A stretch of DNA of 48,762 nt from Beijerinckiaceae bacterium (GCA_947476075.1 CANJPM010000007.1:1-48762); one strand, 5' to 3'; positions 1 to 7,432 are shown, counted from the stretch's first letter. Notes: generated by a model from the letters alone, not told the origin. Made by a program: numbers and translations.

Positions 1-44
1 AATCCGCGGCGTTTTTGTTTGTTGGTGTTTGCGCTTTGCGTCAT

Positions 45-121
45 CCCGGTATCTCCGGGACCCACGTCAGGCAGCGAGCTGGCGGCCTGCCGTAGATGGC
101 GGCCTTCGTCGCCATGACGTG
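45..121. repeat. Multi-hairpin palindromic intergenic element (REP-like), copy A
   Basis: The sequence downstream of the decarboxylase-like gene folds on paper into several stems. CCCGG/CCGGG is separated by 5 bases (45-59). CACGTCA (63-69) pairs with TGACGTG (115-121) as an outer stem. Inside it, GGCAG (70-74) pairs with CTGCC (87-91) and TGGCG (97-101) with CGCCA (110-114). The right part is nearly identical to a second copy at 11170-11204, which makes it a dispersed palindromic repeat and not just a local terminator. No U-tract follows on either strand. Confidence 0.6.
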
Positions 122-125
122 GCTG

Positions 126-1112
126 TCAGATTTTGAAAGACTCCAGCGACTCAGGCGCAAACAGCTCTTCTGGCTTCAGCAGCCGCTTGGACAGTCCACA
201 CTCGAAATGATAGCGCAGGAACGTCTCCAGCTGGGCGTAATTGGGCTCAAGCCCGTACGACCAGTAATCGTCGCCCATCTCGCGCTGGGCTTCCTCAAAG
301 TCCGCCACCAGCCACGGCACCATTGATTTCAGGGCGGCGGTTTCCTTCAAATCTTCATAGGTGCGGCGCTTGGCTTCCACGAACGCTTTCAGCAGCGATT
401 GCGCAACCCAGCGATTGGCCTCGTACAATTCGCGACGGATCGCGATTGTGTGCATCATCGGGAAGATTTTCGTCTTGCGGTAATAATCGAGTTCAACGGG
501 GCGATAATCTTCAAACAGGCGCTTCACGTTCACGCCGTCATAGGTCGAGGGCTTGCGCGCGGTGTGGAAGGCGTCGATCTCGCCATCACGCAGCATTTGC
601 GCGAGCGTCTGCTCGGGGCCAATCGCCGTCACTTTGATGCTGGAGGGCAGGTCCAGCTTGATCTTTTCGTGCCGGCCGGGCTCTTCCTCGCCGCCGGTGT
701 AATAATGAACGCTGTCGACCGGCACGCCGTAATGATCTGACAGGATGCCGCGAATCCACACCGGCGCCGTCATCTGGAATTCAGGCACTCCGACCTTCTT
801 GCCGATCAAATCCTTCGGCTCGCGAATGCCTGATTTGGCGTTCACGTAAATGCAGGAATGGCGGAAGAAGCGTGAAGGAAAGACCGGGATCGCGATAAAC
901 GGCGGCTTCTCGCGATGCATCGACACAGTGTAGGACGACAGCGACATTTCAGACGCGTCGAACTCGCGATGCCGGGCCATGCGGAAGAAGGTCTCCTCCA
1001 CCGGCAGATCAAGATAATTGATGTCGATCCCGTCGGGCTTGACCGAGCCGTCCTGAATCGCGCGCGTGCGATCGTAATTCCAGCAGGCCAGCGTCATATT
1101 CAGTTTGGACAT
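126..1112 (-). CDS. 4,5-dihydroxyphthalate decarboxylase-like protein (Pht5/OphC family, periplasmic-binding-protein fold)
   Basis: The product has 328 residues, close to the usual size of the 4,5-dihydroxyphthalate decarboxylase family. That family shares the type 2 solute-binding-protein fold but acts in the cytoplasm. The N-terminus begins directly with the domain strand (LACWNYDRTRAI) followed by the typical FDASEMSLSSY stretch near residues 50-60. There is no signal peptide, so a soluble cytosolic enzyme is more likely than an ABC transporter binding protein. It is the last gene of the leftward set ferredoxin-IclR-reductase-decarboxylase, 58 bases after the reductase, and faces a phthalate-dioxygenase-like oxygenase. 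In phthalate catabolism this enzyme converts 4,5-dihydroxyphthalate to protocatechuate. The exact substrate here is inferred only from context; other members of the fold are annotated as NMT1/THI5-like binding proteins. Confidence 0.75.
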   Translation of the reverse strand: MSKLNMTLACWNYDRTRAIQDGSVKPDGIDINYLDLPVEETFFRMARHREFDASEMSLSSYTVSMHREKPPFIAIPVFPSRFFRHSCIYVNAKSGIREPKDLIGKKVGVPEFQMTAPVWIRGILSDHYGVPVDSVHYYTGGEEEPGRHEKIKLDLPSSIKVTAIGPEQTLAQMLRDGEIDAFHTARKPSTYDGVNVKRLFEDYRPVELDYYRKTKIFPMMHTIAIRRELYEANRWVAQSLLKAFVEAKRRTYEDLKETAALKSMVPWLVADFEEAQREMGDDYWSYGLEPNYAQLETFLRYHFECGLSKRLLKPEELFAPESLESFKI

Positions 1113-1170
1113 GGGCGTTTCCTTTGATTGTTTCTTGAAGGATCAGGGCGCGCTCTTTGAGCGCCCGCTC

Positions 1171-2181
1171 TCAATAGAACTGGTCGAAATGCATCTGCGA
1201 GCCAGGCACTTTCGCCTTGATGAGCATTTTCGTGACCGATTGCGCCATCAGCGGCGGGCCTGCAAAATACACTTCGAAATTGGCGAGTTTGTCGCCAAAC
1301 ATGGCTTCGGCCACGTCGTGCACGAAACCGGTCTTGCCGGTCCAGCCTGCGGACGCGGGATCGTCCACCATCGAGATCACCGGCGTGTAATGGATGCGCT
1401 CGCCAAAGCCCGGCAGCTCGCGCAAGAATTCCTCGCCGCAAATGTCGCGCGGCGTGCGCCCGCCATAAACGAAATAGATATTTTGGCCAGCAAGCGCGGC
1501 GCTGTGGGCGGCTGCGCGCGAGATCGACACCATGGGCGAGAGGCCCGAGCCGCCGCCAAGGCAAAGGATGTCGCGCGGGGCGTCCTCGCGCAGATAGGCC
1601 ATGCCATAAGGGCCGTCGAGATCGAGGCTTTCGCCGATCTTCATGCCGTCAAACAGCGAGCCGGTGGCGCGGCCATTGGGCACGCGGCGAATCTGGAAGT
1701 GCCATTGCTCGCCGGCCTCCCCGGTATTGCTCATCGAATAGGCGCGCGCGCCTTCAACGCCGGGGGCGCTGATGAGGCCGTATTGACCGGCCAGAAACTT
1801 GACGGGCTCGGAGAGCTGGAAGCGAAACTCGCGAATGTCGTGCGTAATGTCGATGACTTCCGTCAGCACGCCGTGAGTCTTTTTCGGCAGGTGCTTGCTC
1901 TTGTAATGATCGCGCAGCGGCACTTTGATCGTGCAATCGCCATGCGGCATGGCCTGGCATCCCAGATAACGCTTGCGCTCGGCGTCGCGCTCGGTGATCG
2001 CGGGCGGATTTTGCCGCAGGTACGACACTTCGCCCTCGATCAGCTCAAACCGGCAATTACCGCATTCGCCGACATTGCATTCATAGGGAAAGCCCAGTCC
2101 CGCCCGCGTAGCTGCGCGCGTAATCGTGTCAGAAACGCAATCATAGACGATGTCGGACTTGATGATGGTGATCTTTGCCAT
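1171..2181 (-). CDS. Oxygenase reductase component: plant-type [2Fe-2S] ferredoxin + FAD + NAD(P) domains
   Basis: The 336-residue protein has the order ferredoxin-FAD-NAD seen in reductases of ring-hydroxylating and soluble multicomponent oxygenases (BenC-like). Residues 1-90 form a plant-type ferredoxin with C35, C40, C43 and C75 as cluster ligands. An FAD-binding RAYSMSN motif lies at 146-152, and GGGSGLSPM at 209-217 is the nicotinamide-nucleotide site. The C-terminus ends in an aromatic residue (QMHFDQFY), as is common in this superfamily. It should pass electrons from NAD(P)H to the Rieske ferredoxin and the oxygenase of the same locus. It starts 35 bases after the IclR gene on the same strand and is probably cotranscribed with it. 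Electron-donor preference (NADH or NADPH) cannot be read from the sequence. Confidence 0.9.
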   Translation of the reverse strand: MAKITIIKSDIVYDCVSDTITRAATRAGLGFPYECNVGECGNCRFELIEGEVSYLRQNPPAITERDAERKRYLGCQAMPHGDCTIKVPLRDHYKSKHLPKKTHGVLTEVIDITHDIREFRFQLSEPVKFLAGQYGLISAPGVEGARAYSMSNTGEAGEQWHFQIRRVPNGRATGSLFDGMKIGESLDLDGPYGMAYLREDAPRDILCLGGGSGLSPMVSISRAAAHSAALAGQNIYFVYGGRTPRDICGEEFLRELPGFGERIHYTPVISMVDDPASAGWTGKTGFVHDVAEAMFGDKLANFEVYFAGPPLMAQSVTKMLIKAKVPGSQMHFDQFY

Positions 2182-2216
2182 GTCTTGTGACGCTCGCTCG
2201 TGTGTGCTCGCAGGAT

Positions 2217-3083
2217 TCAGAAAGCCGCCGGGGATCGAAATCCCAGACGGGCGGAAATGACGTTGGCCGTATTGACGACGAGAGGCGCAAAGCGCGCAAT
2301 GGCCTCGTCGCTCAGACGCTGCATCGGGCCGGCGATGCCGACGGCGGCGACGACGCGTCCCTCAGCATCGCGAATGGGCGCAGCCAGCGAGCGCATGCCC
2401 ATCTCGCTTTGCTCATCCTCCATCGCATACCCTTGCGCGCGCACTTGCTCAAGCGCGCGGACAAGATTGCGGGGGTTAACGTCCGTGCGCGGCGTGCGCG
2501 CCACAAGCCCGGCTGCGATGGCCGCCTCGACTTGTTCAGGATCGGCGAAGGCCAGCATCGCGCGTCCCTCGGCCGAGCAGAAGGCGGGCTTGCGCTCGCC
2601 AAGATTGGCGCGCTGGCGGATCGCCTGCGTACTTTCCAGATCGTAAACGTAAATGATCTGCGCGCCTTCAGGCACAGCCAGATGGACAGTCTCGTTGGTG
2701 GCCTCGCGCAGCGCAAAGATGTGGGGGCGCGCCTCGGTCGAGACGTTCATGCGCTGGCGCACCAGCGCTCCAAGCCCAAACAGCGCCAGCCCGAGCCGGT
2801 ATTTATCGTTCTCGCGGTTTTGCTCAAGCATGCCTTCGGCCACCAGGGTCGAGGCGAGCCGGTAGACCGTGCTCTTGGCGACGCCAAGGCGCTTGGACAA
2901 AGTGGTGACGCCTATCTCCGCCTCGCCCTCGCTGAAGGTTTTCAGCAGGCGTACGGCGGTGGCCACGGAAGACAGACGTTGCGGTCCGCTTTTCTCGGCG
3001 CGCACGGAAACAGGAGGGCTCTGCGCGCCAGCGGTTTCCACCGCTGCAACGCCTCGTCCCGATTGCCCGCGCGCCGCGCTCAT
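2217..3083 (-). CDS. IclR-family transcriptional regulator of the aromatic oxygenase locus
   Basis: This is a 288-residue regulator. The N-terminal winged helix (about residues 36-95, with helix-turn-helix TLSKRLGVAKSTVYRLASTL) is followed by the IclR effector-binding domain, which carries ETVHLAVPEGAQIIYV and a C-terminal VGIAGPMQRL stretch. The chosen ATG at 3083 lies two bases after the stop of the ferredoxin gene. An in-frame extension further upstream only runs antisense-like through the ferredoxin gene and lacks family similarity. A 30-residue low-complexity leader precedes the HTH. The gene sits inside the operon it probably controls, between ferredoxin and reductase, so autoregulation is likely. 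The ligand would be an aromatic acid or intermediate (inference). A candidate operator is at 3455-3473. Confidence 0.9.
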   Translation of the reverse strand: MSAARGQSGRGVAAVETAGAQSPPVSVRAEKSGPQRLSSVATAVRLLKTFSEGEAEIGVTTLSKRLGVAKSTVYRLASTLVAEGMLEQNRENDKYRLGLALFGLGALVRQRMNVSTEARPHIFALREATNETVHLAVPEGAQIIYVYDLESTQAIRQRANLGERKPAFCSAEGRAMLAFADPEQVEAAIAAGLVARTPRTDVNPRNLVRALEQVRAQGYAMEDEQSEMGMRSLAAPIRDAEGRVVAAVGIAGPMQRLSDEAIARFAPLVVNTANVISARLGFRSPAAF

Positions 3084-3085
3084 GT

Positions 3086-3391
3086 TCACTCTTCGATGAA
3101 CACGGTGTCGTCCTCGACGATCACCTTGTACGTTTTCTGCGGAATCATGCAGGGGGGATCGACGACCTCTCCGGTCTTGATGTTGAACGAGCCGTTGTGG
3201 AAATCGCACTCGATCACGTCGCCGTGGATCGGGCCTTCCGAAAGCGAGCCCGGCCCGTGCGAACACATGTCGTCCAGCACATAGAACGCGCCGTTCAGGT
3301 TGAACACCGCAAGGCTCAAATCGCCTGTTTCAACCTTGATGGCTGCGCCCTCGTCAACGTCTGCGGTCTTGCACAGTTCGATCTTGGACAT
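3086..3391 (-). CDS. Rieske-type [2Fe-2S] ferredoxin of a ring-hydroxylating oxygenase
   Basis: This small, 101-residue Rieske protein has the ligand pattern C43-x-H45 and C62-x-x-H65. Its length and simple beta-fold match BphF/NdoA-type ferredoxins that shuttle electrons from the reductase to the terminal oxygenase. It is the first gene of the leftward operon, which begins about 196 bases from the start of the divergent oxygenase gene. Purine-rich GAGGAGAGT sits just upstream of the ATG. Separate ferredoxin and reductase genes make this a three-component system, whereas classical phthalate 4,5-dioxygenase uses only a reductase. The ferredoxin is therefore a noteworthy extra or alternative electron carrier. 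Confidence 0.92.
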   Translation of the reverse strand: MSKIELCKTADVDEGAAIKVETGDLSLAVFNLNGAFYVLDDMCSHGPGSLSEGPIHGDVIECDFHNGSFNIKTGEVVDPPCMIPQKTYKVIVEDDTVFIEE

Positions 3392-3431
3392 ACTCTCCTC
3401 GCGTGCTTCTCGTTGACGCCCCCCTCGGAGC

Positions 3432-3473
3432 GTTATAAATCCTGATCCAGCGATTGCGGAACGCCGTTCCGCA
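3432..3473. promoter_or_regulatory. Candidate IclR operator (19-bp perfect dyad) in the divergent oxygenase promoter
   Basis: Bases 3455-3473 read TGCGGAAC-GCC-GTTCCGCA: 8-bp arms with a 3-bp spacer, with no mismatch. This size and symmetry suit an IclR-family dimer site. On the minus strand a TATAAC hexamer (3437-3432) could be the -10 box of the ferredoxin operon, which would put the dyad over its -35 region. The site lies 115 bases upstream of the oxygenase start on the plus strand. The assignment to the neighbouring IclR protein is inferred from position and symmetry only. Confidence 0.6.
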
Positions 3474-3587
3474 TGCAGGAACCTGAGGGGGATTTAGCAA
3501 GCCCCGGCCCGCTGGTCAACGCGCTCTGGCGCGGTATCTTCAGAGTCTGCTGTAAAGGTTTTAGGCTGAGTTTAGGGAGCGAAAGCC

Positions 3588-4874
3588 ATGTTGAAGAAAG
3601 AACAGAATGATTACCTGACCCAGACGGGTCCGGGCACGCCGATGGGCGAATTGTTTCGCTGCTATTGGATGCCCGCGCTCCTCAGCGAAGAGCTGCCTGA
3701 GCCCGATTGCGCGCCCGTGCGCGTGAAGCTTCTGGGCGAGCGCCTGCTGGCGTTCCGCGATTCGGAAGGCCGACTTGGTCTGATCGATGAATTCTGCGCC
3801 CATCGCGGCGTTTCGCTGTGGTTCGCCCGTAATGAGGAATGCGGCCTGCGCTGTCCCTATCACGGCTGGAAATTCGACGTGAACGGCCAGTGCGTCGACG
3901 TGCCTTCCGAGCCCGCCGAATCGGGCTACGCCAAAAAGGTTAAGCTCAAGGCCTATCCGCTGATCGAGAAGGGCGGCGTTCTCTGGACCTATATGGGTCC
4001 GCCGGAAAAGCAGCCGCCGGAGCCCGAGTTCGAGTTCTGCACGGTTCCTTTGAACCAGACCTTCTCCAGCAAGCGCATTCAGGAATCAAACTGGCTGCAG
4101 GCGATGGAAGGCGGCATCGATTCGAGCCACGTGTCGTTCCTGCATCGCGGCGATCTGGCCAGCGATCCGCTGTTCAAGGGCGCGGCCGGCAACAAGTACA
4201 ATCTCGGCGATCTGTCGCCGGTGTTCGAAATCTCCGAGAGCGACGGCGGCTTGCTGATCGGCGCGCGTCGCAACGCTGAGGACGAGCAATATTACTGGCG
4301 CATCACGCCGTGGGTCATGCCCTGCTATACGGGCGTTCCCCCGCGCGGCGACCATCCCATGCACGGTCACTTCTGGGTGCCGATCGACGACGAGAGCTGC
4401 TGGGCGTGGAGCTATGATTACCACCCCACCCGTCCTCTCACTGACGGCGAAGTCGCCGCCATGAAGGACGGCAAGGGCATTCACGTGAAATACGTGCCCG
4501 GCACCTATCGTCCGCTCGCCAACAAGGACAACGATTACCTGATGAACCGCGAGGCCCAGAAAGCAGGCCGCACGTTCAGCGGCATTGAGGGCATCGGCAT
4601 GCAGGACGCCTCGCTTCAGGAAAGCATGGGGCCGATCTGCGATCGCACGAAGGAAAACCTTGTCGGCACCGACAACGGCATCATCATGGCGCGTCATCGC
4701 CTGATGCGCGCCGCCAAGGCGCTCACCGACAAGGGCGTGATCCCGCCCGGCGTGAACCCGGAGCACCACAAGGTGCGTCAGGCCGCGCTGCTGCTGCCGC
4801 GCGCCGCCGCCTACACGGAGGGCGCCAAGGAAGCGCTCATCGCCAAGAAGGGCGTTCGCCAGACTTCGGTTTGA
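3588..4874 (+). CDS. Rieske non-heme iron oxygenase, large subunit (phthalate 4,5-dioxygenase-like)
   Basis: The 428-residue terminal oxygenase resembles the phthalate 4,5-dioxygenase group (Pht3/OphA2, also TsaM and LigXa-like), which lacks a beta subunit. The Rieske ligands are C70, H72, C89 and H92 in CAHRG and CPYHGWKF. The mononuclear iron site begins with D178, H181 and H186 in the D-x-x-H-x4-H pattern, and D178 is the bridging aspartate. AGGGAGCG precedes the ATG at 3588 with good spacing. The gene stands alone on the plus strand and ends in a strong terminator at 4891-4923. No beta-subunit gene and no cis-diol dehydrogenase is found in the window. A hydroxylated or dearomatised aromatic carboxylate is the likely product, but the substrate is not determined. 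Confidence 0.93.
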   Translation: MLKKEQNDYLTQTGPGTPMGELFRCYWMPALLSEELPEPDCAPVRVKLLGERLLAFRDSEGRLGLIDEFCAHRGVSLWFARNEECGLRCPYHGWKFDVNGQCVDVPSEPAESGYAKKVKLKAYPLIEKGGVLWTYMGPPEKQPPEPEFEFCTVPLNQTFSSKRIQESNWLQAMEGGIDSSHVSFLHRGDLASDPLFKGAAGNKYNLGDLSPVFEISESDGGLLIGARRNAEDEQYYWRITPWVMPCYTGVPPRGDHPMHGHFWVPIDDESCWAWSYDYHPTRPLTDGEVAAMKDGKGIHVKYVPGTYRPLANKDNDYLMNREAQKAGRTFSGIEGIGMQDASLQESMGPICDRTKENLVGTDNGIIMARHRLMRAAKALTDKGVIPPGVNPEHHKVRQAALLLPRAAAYTEGAKEALIAKKGVRQTSV

Positions 4875-4890
4875 GGGGCCTTTGAACAAG

Positions 4891-4923
4891 CGGCGGGCGT
4901 TCGCGCCCGCCGGTCTTTTTCTT
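4891..4923 (+). terminator. Rho-independent terminator after the oxygenase gene
   Basis: A 9-bp stem CGGCGGGCG/CGCCCGCCG (4891-4899 and 4904-4912) with a stable TTCG tetraloop is followed by GTCTTTTTCTT. It starts 16 bases after the oxygenase stop codon and separates it from the next operon at 4961. Confidence 0.9.
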
Positions 4924-4960
4924 GTTGTTATTGTACCCAGCCGGTTTTCGGAGATTTGAG

Positions 4961-5476
4961 ATGCAAAGCGAAACCGCCCGCGTCACCACCGCCCGCGAAT
5001 CCAGCTATCGGGTCCAATATCCCAATTCAAAGCGGCGCGACGTCAAGGTCGTGGCGCTGGATTCCTCCAGCGCAAAGCTCGTCGACGAAGTGTCGCGCGA
5101 ACATTGGAACGGCGCCCAGTTCTTTACCTCGCTCTCATTTTCCGCTGACAGCGAGCCCGGCGCCACCGGTGACGGGCTGAAGGCGTGGCTGAAGGATCTG
5201 GCCGGCGCGGCTAATGACCTTGTGGAAGAAGTCGCCAGCAGCGATTTCGTGGTCGTCGTCACCAGCGCGGGCGAGGATGCGCGCGCCGTGTCGTTGATCG
5301 CCGACGCCTGCGCGCTGCATCACAAATCCCTGGTCGCTCTAGTGGTCCCGGGGCCGGAGACGAGCGATGCTGAAATCTCCGCTTCGATGACGCATCTGCG
5401 CCCGTTCGCGCGCATGCTCGTGATCGCCAGCGGCGCTGATTATATTTCCGCTATGCTGACGGCGCTGCGCGCCTGA
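4961..5476 (+). CDS. Conserved-looking hypothetical protein with a Rossmann-like C-terminal half, first gene of a permease operon
   Basis: I do not recognise this 171-residue protein. The ATG at 4961 follows GGAGATTTGAG and is preferred to a TTG at 4922, which lies on the edge of the upstream terminator. The N-terminal 50 residues are polar and basic. Residues from about 70 on alternate amphipathic helices with hydrophobic strands such as DFVVVVTSAG and KSLVALVVPG, ending in RMLVIASGADYISAMLTAL. This pattern suggests a nucleotide- or ligand-binding alpha/beta fold, loosely like FtsZ/tubulin or Rossmann domains, but there is no clear P-loop or tubulin signature. There is no signal peptide and no membrane segment. 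It is 32 bases upstream of two coupled half-permeases and probably cotranscribed, so a cytosolic regulatory or accessory role for that transporter is a fair guess. Confidence 0.75.
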   Translation: MQSETARVTTARESSYRVQYPNSKRRDVKVVALDSSSAKLVDEVSREHWNGAQFFTSLSFSADSEPGATGDGLKAWLKDLAGAANDLVEEVASSDFVVVVTSAGEDARAVSLIADACALHHKSLVALVVPGPETSDAEISASMTHLRPFARMLVIASGADYISAMLTALRA

Positions 5477-5508
5477 GTCGCAATCAAGTCCGCCAGGCTG
5501 GAGAATGC

Positions 5509-6135
5509 ATGACCGTTGAAACGAAGAGCTTCCGGCGAGATCGCCTCGATCTGCGCGCAGCGCTCTTCGACAAGTCGGTTCTTGTGCTCGCAGCTCTGGC
5601 CGCGATTTCGGGAATTTTGTGCTGGTGGATCGCCGGCGCCGACGCCGTTCTTGCAAGCATGGAGGACGACGTCTTCATGTTTCAGGCTTTGGCGCCGAAA
5701 ATGGCGATCGCATTCTTCGTGGCCGCGCTCGTCACGGCGCTGGTGCCGCGCGCTTTCATCGCCAAATGGCTGGGCGAAAAAGCTGGTTTCAAAGGCGTGG
5801 CCCTGGCGACCGGAGTGGGCGCCGTGACGCCCGGCGGGCCGATGATCTCGTTTCCCCTCGTCGCCTCTTTGTCGAAGGCGGGAGCGGCGCGCAGCACCGT
5901 GATCGCTTACCTCATCTCATGGGAGACGCTCGGCTTCCAGCGCATCATGATCTGGGAAATTCCGCTGCTGGGCGTTGAATACACGCTGATGCGCTTCATC
6001 GCATCGATTCCGCTGCCGTTCGTAGCCGCGATGGTCGCCGATTACCTGCCGCGCAACGAAGAAGAAAAACGCCTCGCCGCTTTGGCGGAGGCCAAAGACG
6101 AGGAGGGCGGCAAAGACCCGCAGGCCAGGTCATGA
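5509..6135 (+). CDS. Half-size permease, YraQ/UPF0718 (DUF318) type, first half
   Basis: This 208-residue membrane protein has about four or five hydrophobic segments (near residues 22-42, 62-80, 96-120, 128-140 and 160-178). The family hallmark TPGGPMISFPL is at 107-117, and a charged tail rich in E, K and R ends the protein. Full-length permeases of this family (about 300-350 residues) contain two such repeats; this gene carries only one. Its stop overlaps the start of the next gene by 4 bases (ATGA at 6132-6135), which implies translational coupling and a stoichiometric partner. The start has a weak purine-rich upstream stretch (GGAGAATGC). Family members include the organoarsenical exporter ArsP and proteins of unknown substrate; no substrate can be assigned here. 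Confidence 0.85.
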   Translation: MTVETKSFRRDRLDLRAALFDKSVLVLAALAAISGILCWWIAGADAVLASMEDDVFMFQALAPKMAIAFFVAALVTALVPRAFIAKWLGEKAGFKGVALATGVGAVTPGGPMISFPLVASLSKAGAARSTVIAYLISWETLGFQRIMIWEIPLLGVEYTLMRFIASIPLPFVAAMVADYLPRNEEEKRLAALAEAKDEEGGKDPQARS

Positions 6136-6635
6136 CCGCAATTCTGGTCATGAGCGCAATGGCGCTGGTGCTGGGGATTATTGCGTGGCGGCGCTCTCCG
6201 ACGCTGCTGCGCGGCGCTTTTCGCAACGCTACGCTGCGGTTCATTGAAGTGTTGCCGCGCATCGCGTTCGCGTTTCTGGCAGCCGGTTTTATCTCCAAAA
6301 TCGCGCCAGCCGACGCGATAGGCCACGCCATCGGTTATGACAGCGGCTTGCGCGGCATTCTGCTGGCCACGCTGTTTGGCGGCTTCACGCCGGCCGGACC
6401 CATTGTCTCGTTCCCCATCGTCGTGGTGCTGCTGGCGTCTGGCGGCGGCTTTCCGCAAGTGGTGGCGTTTCTAACCGCATGGTCCGTGTTCGCATTCCAC
6501 CGCGTTATGATTTATGAAGCGCCGCTTCTGGGCTATCGCTTTGTCGCCATTCGGCTGGTCTCGTCCCTCGTCCTGCCTCCGCTCTGCGGCGTTCTGGTGT
6601 GGGGCATGATGGAGGCGCTGGCTCTGTTGCGCTGA
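6132..6635 (+). CDS. Half-size permease, YraQ/UPF0718 type, second half
   Basis: This 167-residue membrane protein carries the matching second hallmark TPAGPIVSFP at residues 86-95, followed by AFHRVMIYEAPLLG. The partner protein has GFQRIMIWEIPLLG at the same place, so the two genes are paralogous halves. An N-terminal hydrophobic anchor (1-17) is followed by a basic loop and three further hydrophobic segments. It starts inside the end of the first half gene (4-base overlap). The most economical reading is a heterodimeric permease made by splitting, or never fusing, the two repeats. It ends 10 bases before the stop of a convergent gene. Confidence 0.85.
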   Translation: MTAILVMSAMALVLGIIAWRRSPTLLRGAFRNATLRFIEVLPRIAFAFLAAGFISKIAPADAIGHAIGYDSGLRGILLATLFGGFTPAGPIVSFPIVVVLLASGGGFPQVVAFLTAWSVFAFHRVMIYEAPLLGYRFVAIRLVSSLVLPPLCGVLVWGMMEALALLR

Positions 6636-6645
6636 TCGCGCCCTT

Positions 6646-7326
6646 CTACTGCGCTTTCACAAATTGCACGATGCTTCTAACGACCTCGCTCTCGCGGCCG
6701 ACAAAGCCATGGCGATGGCGTGCGCCGCACAGGCGCCCCATTGGCTCCGAGCCGCCGTCAATCCATTGCACGCGCACGCGCGCGCCCGCCCATTGCGCAA
6801 AGGCCGTCACATCCGATGCATGGGTGACGTTACAGAAATCCTCGCGATGATGAACGACGAGCGTGCGCGGCAGGGCGTCCGGCGTGTCGAGCCGCTTTTG
6901 CACCGTACTGAGCATGGATGATGTGAAGACGATGGCGTCTGGCTTGTTTGGCAGCGCGCGGGGAATTTTCAGCGAGCCGCGACTTTGCGCCACCACGACA
7001 ATTTTGTCCGTTCGCTGGCGCAGAAACGCGAAAGCGTCCGCCAGATCGACGTCGCCATCAAGCAGCAGGGAGGCGATGCCCGATTTTGCGTAAGCGGCGC
7101 GCGTGCGCACGATCCAATTGCTCTGCTCGCGAATGTCGCCTGAGGAGGAGATCCCGATATCGCCGTCGCCGCCGGGCAGCAAGATCAGGCCAACGGATGC
7201 GCGTTTGGCGGGGGCGTTATAGAGCGCGTGGCTCTCGCCGAAGCGCACGATCTCTTCTGCGCATGCGGAGACGACCAGCGCAAGATTTGCGAGCGCTACA
7301 AAGGCCAGTCGGGTGAGGAATGGCAC
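6646..7326 (-). CDS. Exported alpha/beta-hydrolase-like protein of unknown function
   Basis: The product has about 226 residues with a clear signal peptide (PFLTRLAFVALANLALVVSACA then EEIVRF). Downstream is a short alpha/beta-hydrolase-like core: LILLPGGDGD as oxyanion-type strand-turn, VVVAQSRGSLK as nucleophile-elbow-like segment with a serine, and late His residues in CGARHRHGF. Four cysteines remain in the mature part, as expected for a periplasmic protein with disulfides. A possible ATG at 7353 lies only 5 bases from the 3' end of the tRNA-Gly gene and has no room for its own leader. A GTG at 7326 preceded by CAAGG with 6-base spacing gives a neater signal peptide and is my preferred start. 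Substrate unknown. Convergent with the permease operon. Confidence 0.75.
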   Translation of the reverse strand: MPFLTRLAFVALANLALVVSACAEEIVRFGESHALYNAPAKRASVGLILLPGGDGDIGISSSGDIREQSNWIVRTRAAYAKSGIASLLLDGDVDLADAFAFLRQRTDKIVVVAQSRGSLKIPRALPNKPDAIVFTSSMLSTVQKRLDTPDALPRTLVVHHREDFCNVTHASDVTAFAQWAGARVRVQWIDGGSEPMGRLCGARHRHGFVGRESEVVRSIVQFVKAQ

Positions 7327-7358
7327 AAGAAAACCTTGTGGCTGGGCGGACATGAAAA

Positions 7359-7432
7359 TGGAGCGGGTGAAGGGAATCGAACCCTCGTATGCAGCTTGGG
7401 AAGCTGCCGTTCTACCATTGAACTACACCCGC
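7359..7432 (-). tRNA. tRNA-Gly (anticodon CCC)
   Basis: Read on the minus strand, the acceptor arm is GCGGGTG paired with CACCCGC, followed by discriminator T and an encoded CCA (7361-7359). The D arm contains TAGTTCAATGGTAGA. The anticodon stem GCAGC/GCTGC encloses the loop TTCCCAA, giving anticodon CCC, which reads GGG. The T arm is CGAGG-GTTCGAT-CCCTT with the canonical GTTCGA. The variable loop is short (class I). The 3' end lies 5 bases from the first possible start codon of the next minus-strand gene, so that gene may share the tRNA transcript. Confidence 0.97.

Noticed and set aside
1105-2190. 361-codon plus-strand frame opposite the reductase
   Set aside because: The reductase on the other strand has all cofactor motifs; this frame has none and is rich in Arg, His and Ala as expected of an antisense shadow.
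2217-3266. Longer IclR protein starting at 3266
   Set aside because: The extra N-terminus is the antisense-like other frame of the Rieske ferredoxin gene and has no family similarity; ATG 3083 is adjacent to the ferredoxin stop.
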